Assembly: GCA_964503685.1 (NCBI GenBank)
Contig: CAZDAW010000095.1
Span: 1 to 14,297, forward strand
DNA length: 14,297 nt
Direction: 5' to 3'
DNA from: CAZDAW01 sp964503685
Lineage (GTDB): Bacteria > Chloroflexota > Anaerolineae > Anaerolineales > Anaerolineaceae
Below the pieces are notes generated by a model, which saw nothing but the letters and a program-made list of their open reading frames with translations, searched no databases and was not told the DNA's origin. Positions 7,234 to 13,886 of the stretch are shown here, one piece after another. How positions within the stretch are numbered: the stretch's first letter is position 1; each line of letters begins with the position of its first letter. The position numbers were made by a program, and so were the translations under genes.

Positions 7234-8577
7234 CTATTCCAATTCCTTGCTGGAAAGCGGGCCGGTTTTCTCAAAATAGAGATCCATCAGAATCTGGGCA
7301 AGTTTATTTGAATCATGTCGCGCCGGATGATCTCTATCGATCAGGTCCGCCGCGTAAACCGGATAATTATCGCTCAGCGTTTCATCCATTTTTACATATT
7401 GGAAACCCTGAGAGAAATCGCCATCCGCTTTGTTGCATACAATCAGGTCAAATAACCCACCGCCAACATGTTCCTCAAGCACCCGCACATGATCGCCAGA
7501 TTTATAACCATCGGTTTCACCCTTCTGGGTAGCCACATTGCATACATAAACTTTAAATGCACGGCTGGAGCGGATCGCCTCAACCAAATCAGGCACCAGC
7601 AAATTGGGCAGAATGCTCGTATATAAACTTCCCGGCCCAATGACGATCATATCCGCATTGAGTATTGCCTGAACAGAAGGAGGATAAGCCGGTGGGTTTT
7701 CTGGCTCCAGCCATACCCGCCTGACATGCCCTGCCATTTGCGGAATGCGGCTTTCACCCTCCACGCGCACTTCGCTGGCCACCTGGGGCAGACGTACATC
7801 GGCAACGAGGCGCAGGTCATGTAAAGTCGAAGGCAGCACCCGCCCGTGAACAGCCAACACCCGGCCAGATTCGGCCACGGCATCTTCAAAGCTGCCTGTG
7901 ATCTCGGCCAGAGCCGATATAAACAAGTTTCCTAACGAATGCCCATTTAAACCGCTCCCGCTGCCAAAACGATATTGAAAGACCTGGGTCAGCAGATCTT
8001 CATCGTTGGAAAGCGCCGAGAGACAATTGCGAATATCCCCCGGCGGTAATATTCCCATAGAGCGGCGCAACTCACCCGATGACCCGCCATCATCTGCCAC
8101 AGTGACAATAGCCGTCAGATTATGAGTGTATTCCTTCAAACCGCGTAAAAGAGTAGCCTGACCGTTCCCTCCCCCAACGACAACAACCCGCGGCCCTTTT
8201 TCGCGCCGGCGATAGGCTGCCATCTTATCCAATACAGGCTTCTCGCCCGGTCTGATATAGGGTTTCAAGATCGCCCGGTTCATCCCCCAGATGCCGTAAA
8301 TAACCATAACGATTCCAGCGCCGCCGAAAATGATCACCCGCAGCGGGCGGGCCAAAAAACGCAGCGAAGCCGCTGATAAAAGCGGCAGCCACCAGGTCTC
8401 CGGCGCGGTCCGATAGAAATCCAGGAAGAAGATCGCAAGTCCTACTCCAAGCAAAGTGATCCCCATAAGCGTTAAAACCAGCCAGCGCTTAACCCCAATT
8501 CCAGGAATCAACCAGCGCACTGATTGGCGTAACCACACAGCTATAGTCTGATGCCAGGTGCGCTTAATCTGCTTCAT
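7234..8577 (-). CDS. yvcK: YvcK/CofD-like gluconeogenesis factor, membrane-anchored
   Basis: A 447-residue member of the YvcK family. Homologues bind UDP-sugars and are needed for growth on gluconeogenic carbon sources and for normal cell-wall control in Firmicutes and actinobacteria. The core starts near residue 128. VVVVGGGNGQ (131-140) is the nucleotide-binding loop, ADDGGSSGELRRSMGILPPGDIRN (161-184) is the family hallmark, and IVIGPGSLYTSILPNLLV follows later. Ahead of the core lie about 127 extra residues with two hydrophobic segments (about 33-52 and 80-98), so the protein is likely tethered to the inner face of the membrane. Firmicute YvcK lacks this part. The rapZ and whiA neighbours typical of Firmicutes are absent. 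The promoter at 8584-8612 places the start of transcription on the ATG itself, and no Shine-Dalgarno site is properly spaced, so the mRNA is probably leaderless. It is divergent from the sugar kinase gene and upstream of gap. Confidence 0.93.
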   Translation of the reverse strand: MKQIKRTWHQTIAVWLRQSVRWLIPGIGVKRWLVLTLMGITLLGVGLAIFFLDFYRTAPETWWLPLLSAASLRFLARPLRVIIFGGAGIVMVIYGIWGMNRAILKPYIRPGEKPVLDKMAAYRRREKGPRVVVVGGGNGQATLLRGLKEYTHNLTAIVTVADDGGSSGELRRSMGILPPGDIRNCLSALSNDEDLLTQVFQYRFGSGSGLNGHSLGNLFISALAEITGSFEDAVAESGRVLAVHGRVLPSTLHDLRLVADVRLPQVASEVRVEGESRIPQMAGHVRRVWLEPENPPAYPPSVQAILNADMIVIGPGSLYTSILPNLLVPDLVEAIRSSRAFKVYVCNVATQKGETDGYKSGDHVRVLEEHVGGGLFDLIVCNKADGDFSQGFQYVKMDETLSDNYPVYAADLIDRDHPARHDSNKLAQILMDLYFEKTGPLSSKELE

Positions 8578-8583
8578 ACACCT

Positions 8584-8612
8584 ATGATAGCAGTCTTTGA
8601 ACGCATCGTCAA
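8584..8612 (-). promoter_or_regulatory. Sigma70-type yvcK promoter, predicted leaderless
   Basis: On the minus strand TTGACG (8612 to 8607), a 17-bp spacer and TATCAT (8589 to 8584) match the consensus at five of six bases in each box. Only 6 nt separate the -10 from the yvcK ATG, so the expected +1 is the A of the start codon. No ribosome site could lie on such an mRNA. Confidence 0.75.
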
Positions 8613-8621
8613 CGTTATAAA

Positions 8622-8667
8622 TGATCAGTTATGCTATAATGAGTTGTTTTGAAATTATTACTGATCA
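8622..8667. promoter_or_regulatory. Inverted repeat flanking the sugar kinase promoter
   Basis: TGATCAGT (8622-8629) and its exact reverse complement ACTGATCA (8660-8667) bracket the -10 and predicted start of transcription of the kinase gene, 30 bp apart. The similarity extends to TGATCAGT-T/A-AT. Each arm also contains the palindrome TGATCA. This is the layout of a repressor operator pair, but no regulator gene is adjacent and the function is inferred. Confidence 0.4.
8632..8640 (+). promoter_or_regulatory. Extended -10 promoter of the ROK kinase gene
   Basis: TGCTATAAT is a perfect extended -10 element, and no clear -35 is seen. Transcription should start near 8647. This excludes the upstream in-frame ATGs at 8621 and 8639 and supports the start at 8678. 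Confidence 0.65.
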
Positions 8668-8677
8668 AGGGCGCTCA

Positions 8678-9613
8678 ATGAATGTTTATATCGCTATCGA
8701 CATCGGGGGAACACAAACCCGCATCGGATTTTATCCAGAAAATGGAACAGAACCAATTCAGATTAAACGTTATAACACCCATAAACCAGGCGTTTCTGCG
8801 CTCGATAATATGCTCGAGCAAATCGACTCGCTCTGGTCAACAAATATCAAGGTCAAAGCCATTGGAGTCGCCGCGCCGGGGCCTCTCGATCCTCAGAGCG
8901 GTGTGCTCTTTTTTGCCCCCAATATTCCAGAATGGAAAAATCTGCCATTGGCTGCTGAACTGGTCAATCGCTTCCATGTACCTGTCCGTCTGGGTAATGA
9001 CGCCAACCTGGCCGCATACGGCGAATGGCTCTTCGGCGCCGGGCAGAAACACCATCATTTGATTTACTTGACCATCAGCACAGGCATCGGCGGTGGAATC
9101 ATTTGCAATGATGAATTACTGGAAGGACACCGCGGCATGGCAACCGAACTGGGCCATATTACCGTCCTGCCCGATGGCCCGCTCTGTGGATGCGGTATGC
9201 GCGGCCATTTAGAATCCTTCTCATCAGGAACAGGCATTACCCGCTTTGTCGTCGAAGAAATCTCCAAAGGCGTACCCTCTTCTCTCAAGGATATACCTGT
9301 AATTAGCGCTCGCGATATATCCGTGGCAGCAGCAAAAGGCGATCATCTCGCCCGGCAGGCAATCGAACAGGCCGGTTATTACCTGGGTATTGGTATAGCC
9401 AATTTTTTGTATATCTTCAACCCATCAATTATTATTTTCGGCGGGGGTGTTTCCCGCATTGGCGCCCCCCTGTTTGATCCAATGCAGGCTTCTCTAAAAG
9501 AGAGAATTCCGGCTGCCTATCTTCAAGATTTAACTTTCGCCGCGGCAGCCCTGGGCGATGACGCCGGGCTGATGGGCGCGCTCGCAATGGCGCGGCGGTC
9601 CGAAATAAAATAA
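8678..9613 (+). CDS. ROK-family sugar kinase, probable glucokinase
   Basis: A 311-residue ATP-dependent sugar kinase of the ROK family, most likely phosphorylating glucose to glucose 6-phosphate. AIDIGGTQTR (6-15) is the phosphate-binding loop, GNDAN (106-110) supplies catalytic Asp108, STGIGGG (134-140) is the second phosphate motif, and ELGH (157-160) binds sugar and zinc. The zinc motif reads C170-G-C172-G-M-R-G-H177-L-E, so the usual third Cys is His, a variant known in the family. There is no N-terminal winged helix, so it is an enzyme rather than a ROK repressor. ATG 8678 is chosen because MNVYIAIDIGGT is a normal ROK N terminus, AAGGG lies about 8 nt upstream, and the earlier ATGs lie at or before the promoter. 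Fructokinase, mannokinase or N-acetyl sugar kinase activity cannot be excluded. It is divergent from yvcK and converges on degV with 7 bp between stop codons. Confidence 0.92.
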   Translation: MNVYIAIDIGGTQTRIGFYPENGTEPIQIKRYNTHKPGVSALDNMLEQIDSLWSTNIKVKAIGVAAPGPLDPQSGVLFFAPNIPEWKNLPLAAELVNRFHVPVRLGNDANLAAYGEWLFGAGQKHHHLIYLTISTGIGGGIICNDELLEGHRGMATELGHITVLPDGPLCGCGMRGHLESFSSGTGITRFVVEEISKGVPSSLKDIPVISARDISVAAAKGDHLARQAIEQAGYYLGIGIANFLYIFNPSIIIFGGGVSRIGAPLFDPMQASLKERIPAAYLQDLTFAAAALGDDAGLMGALAMARRSEIK

Positions 9614-9620
9614 GGCGAGA

Positions 9621-10469
9621 TCATAACCCCGTCATATAGGCCAGCGAGAGTGTGCCAGGGCCAATATGTGTTCCGATCACCGGGCTAACCTCGGCATTAA
9701 TCATCTCAACGGGATTAAAACGCTGGATAGCCATTTCTGAAATTTGTTTGATCATTTCAGGCTCGGCAGCATGCATGGTCGCCAAACGCACGGGAGTCTG
9801 CCCATCAATTTCCTTCTCTATCAACGAGAACATCCGCTCGATGGCCTTCTTTCGCGTCCGCACGCGCTCATCAGCCGTTATCCGGCCATTGCGGAAAGTT
9901 AGCAGCGGTTTGACATCCAGAAGACCTCCAAAGAAAGCCGATGCGCCGCCGATCCGCCCGCCTTTATGTAAATATTTCAATGTGTCAACGATGAAATAAA
10001 CGCCTATCTTTGACCGCGCTTTTTCGGCGACAGCCAGACATTCCTTCAATGTAGCGCCTTCCAACGCTGCACGGGCAGCTGCCAGCACTTGCAAACCAGT
10101 CGGCATGCATGCGTGCTGTGAATCAAACACTTCAATCCTCTCACTCTTGATCGCCTCTTTGGCCTGCATAGCTGAGCTCACCGTTCCCGAAATGCCGCTG
10201 GATATCAGAATTGACAGAATATCGTACCCTTCATCGAGCAAGTCAAGGTAGATCGCCTTAAAAATATCGGGGGTGGGTTGCGACGATGTGGGCAATGCAG
10301 CGCTTTTTTGCAGACGCTCATAGAACATCTGAGGAGTTATATCGATGCCATCGCGATAGGATTCATTTCCCCACGATACGGTTAATGGCGCCACCCGAAT
10401 CGGATATTTAGCGATCAATTCAACCGGAATGCTGGCGGTGCTGTCAGTTACAATCGCGACTTTAGTCAT
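9621..10469 (-). CDS. DegV family fatty-acid-binding protein
   Basis: A 282-residue DegV protein. Family members bind a long-chain fatty acid. The Firmicute FakB subunits present it to the kinase FakA for phosphorylation and entry into phospholipid synthesis. TDSTAS (8-13), PTSSQPTP (60-67), SSGISGT (90-96), YLHKGGRI and the C-terminal GTHIGPGTL are all family hallmarks; the conserved serines and threonine in these motifs hold the fatty-acid carboxylate. Length is normal for a single-domain member. The segment FDSQHACMPTG stands where many homologues have a Ser-Met-Gly sequence, a modest difference near the lipid pocket. The ATG at 10469 has AGGAG 6 nt upstream and a candidate extended -10 (10504-10512). 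No fakA or plsX homologue is in the window, so its kinase partner would be elsewhere. It is divergent from the lipoprotein gene. Confidence 0.93.
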   Translation of the reverse strand: MTKVAIVTDSTASIPVELIAKYPIRVAPLTVSWGNESYRDGIDITPQMFYERLQKSAALPTSSQPTPDIFKAIYLDLLDEGYDILSILISSGISGTVSSAMQAKEAIKSERIEVFDSQHACMPTGLQVLAAARAALEGATLKECLAVAEKARSKIGVYFIVDTLKYLHKGGRIGGASAFFGGLLDVKPLLTFRNGRITADERVRTRKKAIERMFSLIEKEIDGQTPVRLATMHAAEPEMIKQISEMAIQRFNPVEMINAEVSPVIGTHIGPGTLSLAYMTGL

Positions 10470-10503
10470 AATTTCTCCTGGCCTGTAATAGGAATAGGTT
10501 TTA

Positions 10504-10512
10504 ATGATACCA
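10504..10512 (-). promoter_or_regulatory. Extended -10 promoter for the DegV gene
   Basis: TGGTATCAT on the minus strand is an extended -10 with five of six core matches, about 35 nt ahead of the DegV ATG. No -35 box is clear. The predicted start is near 10497. Confidence 0.5.
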
Positions 10513-10668
10513 TATTCTGGTTAAAATATTCCCTCTTTAAATTTCAAATAAGATTAATTCTAATGCCACTCCGCTTCCGCTCTTTGCAAAAACACAGCCC
10601 ATTTCAAAAAAATTAACCTGAACTTTACCATTATCGCTGCCCAAAATTCATTCTTAAATCAATTATTG

Positions 10669-10677
10669 TGCTATGAT
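10669..10677 (+). promoter_or_regulatory. Extended -10 promoter for the lipoprotein gene
   Basis: TGCTATGAT is an extended -10 element with five of six core matches. It overlaps an in-frame ATG at 10673, which therefore cannot be the translation start. This supports the ATG at 10733 with a leader of about 50 nt. Confidence 0.5.
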
Positions 10678-10732
10678 ATTTCCAGGCATTGATAGCAACT
10701 CTCCATTTGTTTATTTCCAAAGGTTTGGTGTC

Positions 10733-11521
10733 ATGAAAAAGCTACTCCCCATCATAGCGATCTTGTTAACCCTATTAGCCTGTCAGATGCCAACGCCTAC
10801 ACCAGGCCCCGCCACCCAGACGCCCGTACCAGTGACGCCTTCCACTTCCACACCTTTACCCACGCCAACAACGCCTTCCACACCCACTCCAACCCACGTA
10901 TTCGATCTTTTTCTCACGCCCGTTGCACAAACAACCAGAGAGAATAACCAGGCTGAACCCGTTTCACGAATTTCACCCAAAGAGGCGGAAGAAATCATCA
11001 GCTCTCAGGCTTTTACGCTTCTCCGCTCTTTTCGTGATAAAAATATTTCCTACCTGGCCAATCACGCCCATCCTGCAAAGGGAATCCGTTTTGCCCCAAA
11101 TGGATACATTAACGGCAACGAGGTTGTCCTGACATCAGAACAGATAAAAGACCTCTGGAAAGACCCTGTCGTTATTCATTGGGGCAAATCAGCCAGCACC
11201 GGCGCGCCGATCGAATTGACCTTAATAAAGTATTTCGAGAAGTTCATTTATCCGTCAGATTTTTTCAATGCGGAAGAAGTAATTTACAACCAGCCCGTCA
11301 GTGAAAGAAAAACCATCAACAACGCCGATCTTTATTACCCGGGCGCAATCATCGTCGAATACAATATGCCTGTCGAAAAACCCGTATTATACATACCAGA
11401 GCCGCCGGGAACAGAATCGACCAGAACGTATTGGCAAAGTCTTCGAATCGTGTTTCAAAAAGAAGGAAAACTCTGGTATGTGGTTGCTGTCATTCACGAC
11501 GAATGGAAAGAATTAAATTGA
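10733..11521 (+). CDS. Secreted lipoprotein with Pro/Thr linker, unknown function
   Basis: A 262-residue protein of unknown function. The N terminus MKK plus a hydrophobic run ending LTLLAC is a lipoprotein signal peptide with Cys17 as the lipidated residue. Residues 18 to about 54 are almost wholly Pro, Thr and Ser, a flexible linker typical of surface lipoproteins. The globular part (about 80-262) has the pattern IKDLWKDPVVIHWG, then GAPIELTLIKYFEKFIYPSDFFNAEEVIYN, then INNADLYYPGAIIVEYNMP, then SLRIVF..GKLWYVVAVIHDEW. I recall similar strings at the C-terminal ends of uncharacterised Firmicute lipoproteins, but I cannot confirm this or name a domain. No catalytic motif stands out. ATG 10733 is chosen over an earlier in-frame ATG because it starts the signal peptide directly and the earlier one lies in the promoter. 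AAAGG is about 10 nt upstream. It is divergent from degV. Confidence 0.85.
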   Translation: MKKLLPIIAILLTLLACQMPTPTPGPATQTPVPVTPSTSTPLPTPTTPSTPTPTHVFDLFLTPVAQTTRENNQAEPVSRISPKEAEEIISSQAFTLLRSFRDKNISYLANHAHPAKGIRFAPNGYINGNEVVLTSEQIKDLWKDPVVIHWGKSASTGAPIELTLIKYFEKFIYPSDFFNAEEVIYNQPVSERKTINNADLYYPGAIIVEYNMPVEKPVLYIPEPPGTESTRTYWQSLRIVFQKEGKLWYVVAVIHDEWKELN

Positions 11522-11626
11522 TCTTATGATCGTTTCCTGACTGTGAAAACCGCCGCCGAAATAGTTGAGCATCGATTCCCGGAATCTATTGGCCTGCCCC
11601 AAATTACATCCTGGCTGTAAGAATAC

Positions 11627-11656
11627 TTGTCCAGACGAAGATACTTACTGTATACT
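11627..11656 (+). promoter_or_regulatory. Candidate mscL promoter
   Basis: TTGTCC, an 18-bp spacer and TATACT lie upstream of mscL. The predicted start is near 11663, giving a leader of about 31 nt that contains the AAGGA ribosome site. The rest of the 172-bp gap after the lipoprotein gene shows only a short GATTCC/GGAATC dyad. Confidence 0.45.
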
Positions 11657-11693
11657 AATACTATCTTGTATTCTAAGAAAGGAATGATGCGCT

Positions 11694-12125
11694 ATGTTAA
11701 AAGAATTCAAGGAGTTCATCTTACGCGGTAATGTGCTCGACCTGGCTGTAGCAGTGATTATTGGAGCAGCATTCGGCGCAATTGTAAATTCATTTGTACA
11801 GGACATCCTCATGCCGCCCATCGGACTTCTGTTAGGTCGCGTCGATTTCAGCAATCTATTTATCAACTTATCGGGCACTCCATACACTTCTCTGGCTGAT
11901 GCAAAAGCCGCCGGCGCCGCGACCATCAATTACGGTTTATTTCTTAACGCGATCATCAATTTTCTTATCATTTCCCTCGCCATCTTCCTTGTAGTAAAAG
12001 CTGCCAATAAATTGCAAAAGCCAAAACCGGCAGAAGCCCCAACCACTAAAGAATGCCCACACTGCTGCACAACCATCCCCATCAAAGCCACCCGCTGTCC
12101 GAATTGCACATCTGAACTCAAATAA
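11694..12125 (+). CDS. mscL: Large-conductance mechanosensitive channel with zinc-ribbon tail
   Basis: MscL forms a homopentameric channel in the inner membrane that opens under high membrane tension and releases solutes during osmotic downshock. This 143-residue copy has the normal N-terminal amphipathic helix (MLKEFKEFILRGNVLDLAVAVIIGAAFG), TM1 at about 15-45 with the glycine- and alanine-rich pore face, a periplasmic loop at about 50-78, and TM2 at about 80-102. After TM2 the usual cytoplasmic helical bundle is replaced by a Pro/Lys-rich linker and a likely zinc ribbon: C121-x2-C124 and C135-x2-C138, with an extra Cys125. I recall similar tails in other MscL proteins, so it is a recognised variant, though its role is unclear. 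AAGGA lies about 10 nt before the ATG. The gene stands alone, with weak promoter elements on both sides. Confidence 0.96.
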   Translation: MLKEFKEFILRGNVLDLAVAVIIGAAFGAIVNSFVQDILMPPIGLLLGRVDFSNLFINLSGTPYTSLADAKAAGAATINYGLFLNAIINFLIISLAIFLVVKAANKLQKPKPAEAPTTKECPHCCTTIPIKATRCPNCTSELK

Positions 12126-12209
12126 CCATCTTCTTTCTCAAATCTATAATTATAAATAAAACATAGAACACTTATTAATCACGATAGCTAAAGAAGCAGA
12201 TACCATAAT

Positions 12210-12857
12210 ATGCCAACAACACAAAGACTTGAAGAATTACTGACCAAGGACCAGTTAAAAGTATTCGCCAGTCTGAGCCACCCTGTAAAAATTCAGGCTT
12301 TTCTGGATGAGACGCCTTACAGCCCTGAAGATGCCAATCGCTGCCCCGTGAGCGTCATGCGCGACAACCTGGCCCATTGTCTGGATGGCGGTCTGTTTGC
12401 GGCCGCTGCACTCCGGCGCATCGGTTATCCGCCAATAATCATCGATTTGCTTCCCGAACCAGGCATTGATGACGACCATGTATTGGCGATATATAAGAAA
12501 AACGGCTGCATAGGCGCCATCGCAAAATCGAACTTCAGCGGCCTCCGATTCCGTGAAGCAGTTTACCGCTCTTTGAGGGAGCTTGTCATGTCCTACTTTG
12601 AGGACTACTTTAACGTCAACGGCGTCAGGTCCTTGCGCGGGTACACTCGCCCGATTCACCTGGCGGCATTTGATCATTTCAATTGGGAAACAGAAGATGA
12701 AGGGGTAAATCGCATCGAAAAATATCTGAAAACCCTGCGGCCAACCCATCTTTTTACCCCGCAAATAACAAGTGAACTTTCAACCGTTGATAAACTCTCT
12801 TATCAGGCAGGCATGTTAGGAACAAACCCGGACGGACTTTATAAGCCAAATCATTGA
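12210..12857 (+). CDS. Conserved protein with possible transglutaminase-like Cys-His site
   Basis: I do not recognise a named family. The 215-residue protein has no signal peptide or membrane segment. The central part carries C57-L-D-G-G-L-F-A-A-A-A-L-R-R-I-G-Y-P-P followed by DDDH90VLAIYKK and AKSN108FSGLRFRE. A Cys at the start of a helix, a His at the start of a strand 33 residues later, and a polar residue about 18 further on is the spacing of the transglutaminase/papain-like fold, with Asn in place of the usual Asp. This is inference only. The second half (LRELVMSYFEDYFNVNGVRSLRGYTRPIHL) is rich in aromatic and charged residues and looks like a conserved helical unit. A weak AAAGAAG site lies about 15 nt before the ATG, and a bare TATAAT is at 12145-12150. 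A 7-bp hairpin, AAGCCAA/TTGGCTT, overlaps the stop codon. It lies between mscL and tpiA, with no obvious functional link to either. Confidence 0.8.
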   Translation: MPTTQRLEELLTKDQLKVFASLSHPVKIQAFLDETPYSPEDANRCPVSVMRDNLAHCLDGGLFAAAALRRIGYPPIIIDLLPEPGIDDDHVLAIYKKNGCIGAIAKSNFSGLRFREAVYRSLRELVMSYFEDYFNVNGVRSLRGYTRPIHLAAFDHFNWETEDEGVNRIEKYLKTLRPTHLFTPQITSELSTVDKLSYQAGMLGTNPDGLYKPNH

Positions 12858-12948
12858 TAAATTGGCTTTCAATCACCCAATCGAAATCCACTCCATAAAG
12901 AAATTGAAATCCGTTCGGTCGATGAAGTGCTAACCGTAAACCTGGGAG

Positions 12949-12954
12949 TATAAT
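12949..12954 (+). promoter_or_regulatory. Candidate -10 element for tpiA
   Basis: A perfect TATAAT lies 29 nt before the tpiA ATG, with a predicted start near 12961. No convincing -35 is seen at 16 to 18 bp. Position and the perfect core are the only support. Confidence 0.4.
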
Positions 12955-12983
12955 TACCCTATATTATTTATTACGAGGTTATC

Positions 12984-13739
12984 ATGAGAACACCATTCGT
13001 TGCTGGAAATTGGAAAATGAACAAAACAGTCGCCCAGGCGCACCAATTGATCACTGAACTGCTGCCAGGTGTGCAATCGATTGACGGTGTGGAGCGGGTA
13101 TTTTGTCCTCCATTTATGTCCATCCCCGCCGCAAAAGAATTGCTTAACGGCAGTGGGATCGGACTGGGCGCGCAAAATATGCACTGGGAAGCATCCGGCG
13201 CTTATACCGGTGAAGTATCCCCGCAGATGGTTAAAGAATTTTGCAAGTATGTCATCATCGGGCATTCCGAAAGACGAACCTATTTCGCAGAAACAGACGC
13301 CACGGTCAACAAAAAAGTATTGGCTGCCCTCGCTAACGACCTGATTCCAATCGTATGCGTTGGCGAAACTCTCGAGGAAAATAAAGCCGGCAAAACCGCT
13401 GAGGTGGTCACCCGTCAGGTTCGCCAGGGTCTGGCTGGCATTTCACCTGCCATCGCCGGGCAGATCGTTGTTGCCTATGAACCCGTCTGGGCAATCGGCA
13501 CAGGTCTGGCTGCCACAGCCCAAGGCGCCAACGAAGTGATCAAAAACTACATTCGCCAACCTTTATATGAATTATTCAACCTTGCCATTGCTCAGTCGAT
13601 CCGCATACTCTACGGCGGTTCAGTGACCGGGGCAAACGCGGCCGAATTCTTCAAAGAAGAGGATATCGATGGCGCGCTCGTCGGCGGCGCCAGCCTGAAA
13701 CCCGATTTCATCGAAATCGTCAAGGCAGCCGCAAAATAA
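12984..13739 (+). CDS. tpiA: Triosephosphate isomerase
   Basis: This 251-residue TIM-barrel enzyme interconverts dihydroxyacetone phosphate and glyceraldehyde 3-phosphate in the cytoplasm, normally as a dimer. All catalytic residues are visible: Lys11 in AGNWKMNKT, His94 in IIGHSERR, and base Glu166 in AYEPVWAIGTG, which also contains the mobile loop 6. The phosphate-binding YGGSV (210-214) and GALVGGASL close the barrel. Length is typical. The ATG follows a CGAGG site by 5 nt, and a TATAAT lies 29 nt upstream, so it probably has its own promoter. It is separated from gap and pgk by several unrelated genes and lies on the opposite strand, so the triose enzymes are in one neighbourhood but not one operon. 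Its transcript ends at a bidirectional terminator shared with the convergent HD-GYP gene. Confidence 0.98.
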   Translation: MRTPFVAGNWKMNKTVAQAHQLITELLPGVQSIDGVERVFCPPFMSIPAAKELLNGSGIGLGAQNMHWEASGAYTGEVSPQMVKEFCKYVIIGHSERRTYFAETDATVNKKVLAALANDLIPIVCVGETLEENKAGKTAEVVTRQVRQGLAGISPAIAGQIVVAYEPVWAIGTGLAATAQGANEVIKNYIRQPLYELFNLAIAQSIRILYGGSVTGANAAEFFKEEDIDGALVGGASLKPDFIEIVKAAAK

Positions 13740-13801
13740 ACTGCGCTTGCCGCCTGGCGGTATGATTATAAAAATAATCTGATCTCCGGCTGATTTTCAA
13801 C

Positions 13802-13839
13802 AAAAAAAGGGCTGCCTGAAAAGAAATGGGCGGCCCTTT
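13802..13839. terminator. Bidirectional terminator between tpiA and HD-GYP gene
   Basis: AAAGGGCTGCC (13806-13816) pairs with GGCGGCCCTTT (13829-13839), 11 bp with one G-T pair, around a 12-nt loop. On the minus strand the stem runs into seven T (13808 to 13802), a good terminator for the HD-GYP gene. On the plus strand it has a shorter TTT-GAC-TTT tail serving tpiA. Confidence 0.8.
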
Positions 13840-13886
13840 GACTTTAATTGGAAAAATACAACCGGTAATTGATTCTTACTTGACGA

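Noticed and set aside
8621..8677. Longer start for the ROK kinase at the ATG at 8621
   Set aside because: The first ATG is upstream of the -10 and the second overlaps it. The normal ROK N terminus begins at 8678.
10673..10732. Longer start for the lipoprotein at the ATG at 10673
   Set aside because: It lies in the extended -10 element and would place 20 residues before an otherwise perfect lipoprotein signal peptide.
11574..11586. GATTCC-C-GGAATC dyad between the lipoprotein gene and mscL
   Set aside because: The 6-bp arms around a single base cannot form a good hairpin. The site lies outside the candidate promoter and has no second copy, so chance is likely.
13763..13780. GATTAT/ATAATC hairpin after tpiA
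   Set aside because: A perfect 6-bp stem but wholly AT and with no T-tract. The GC-rich stem at 13806-13839 is a far better terminator.
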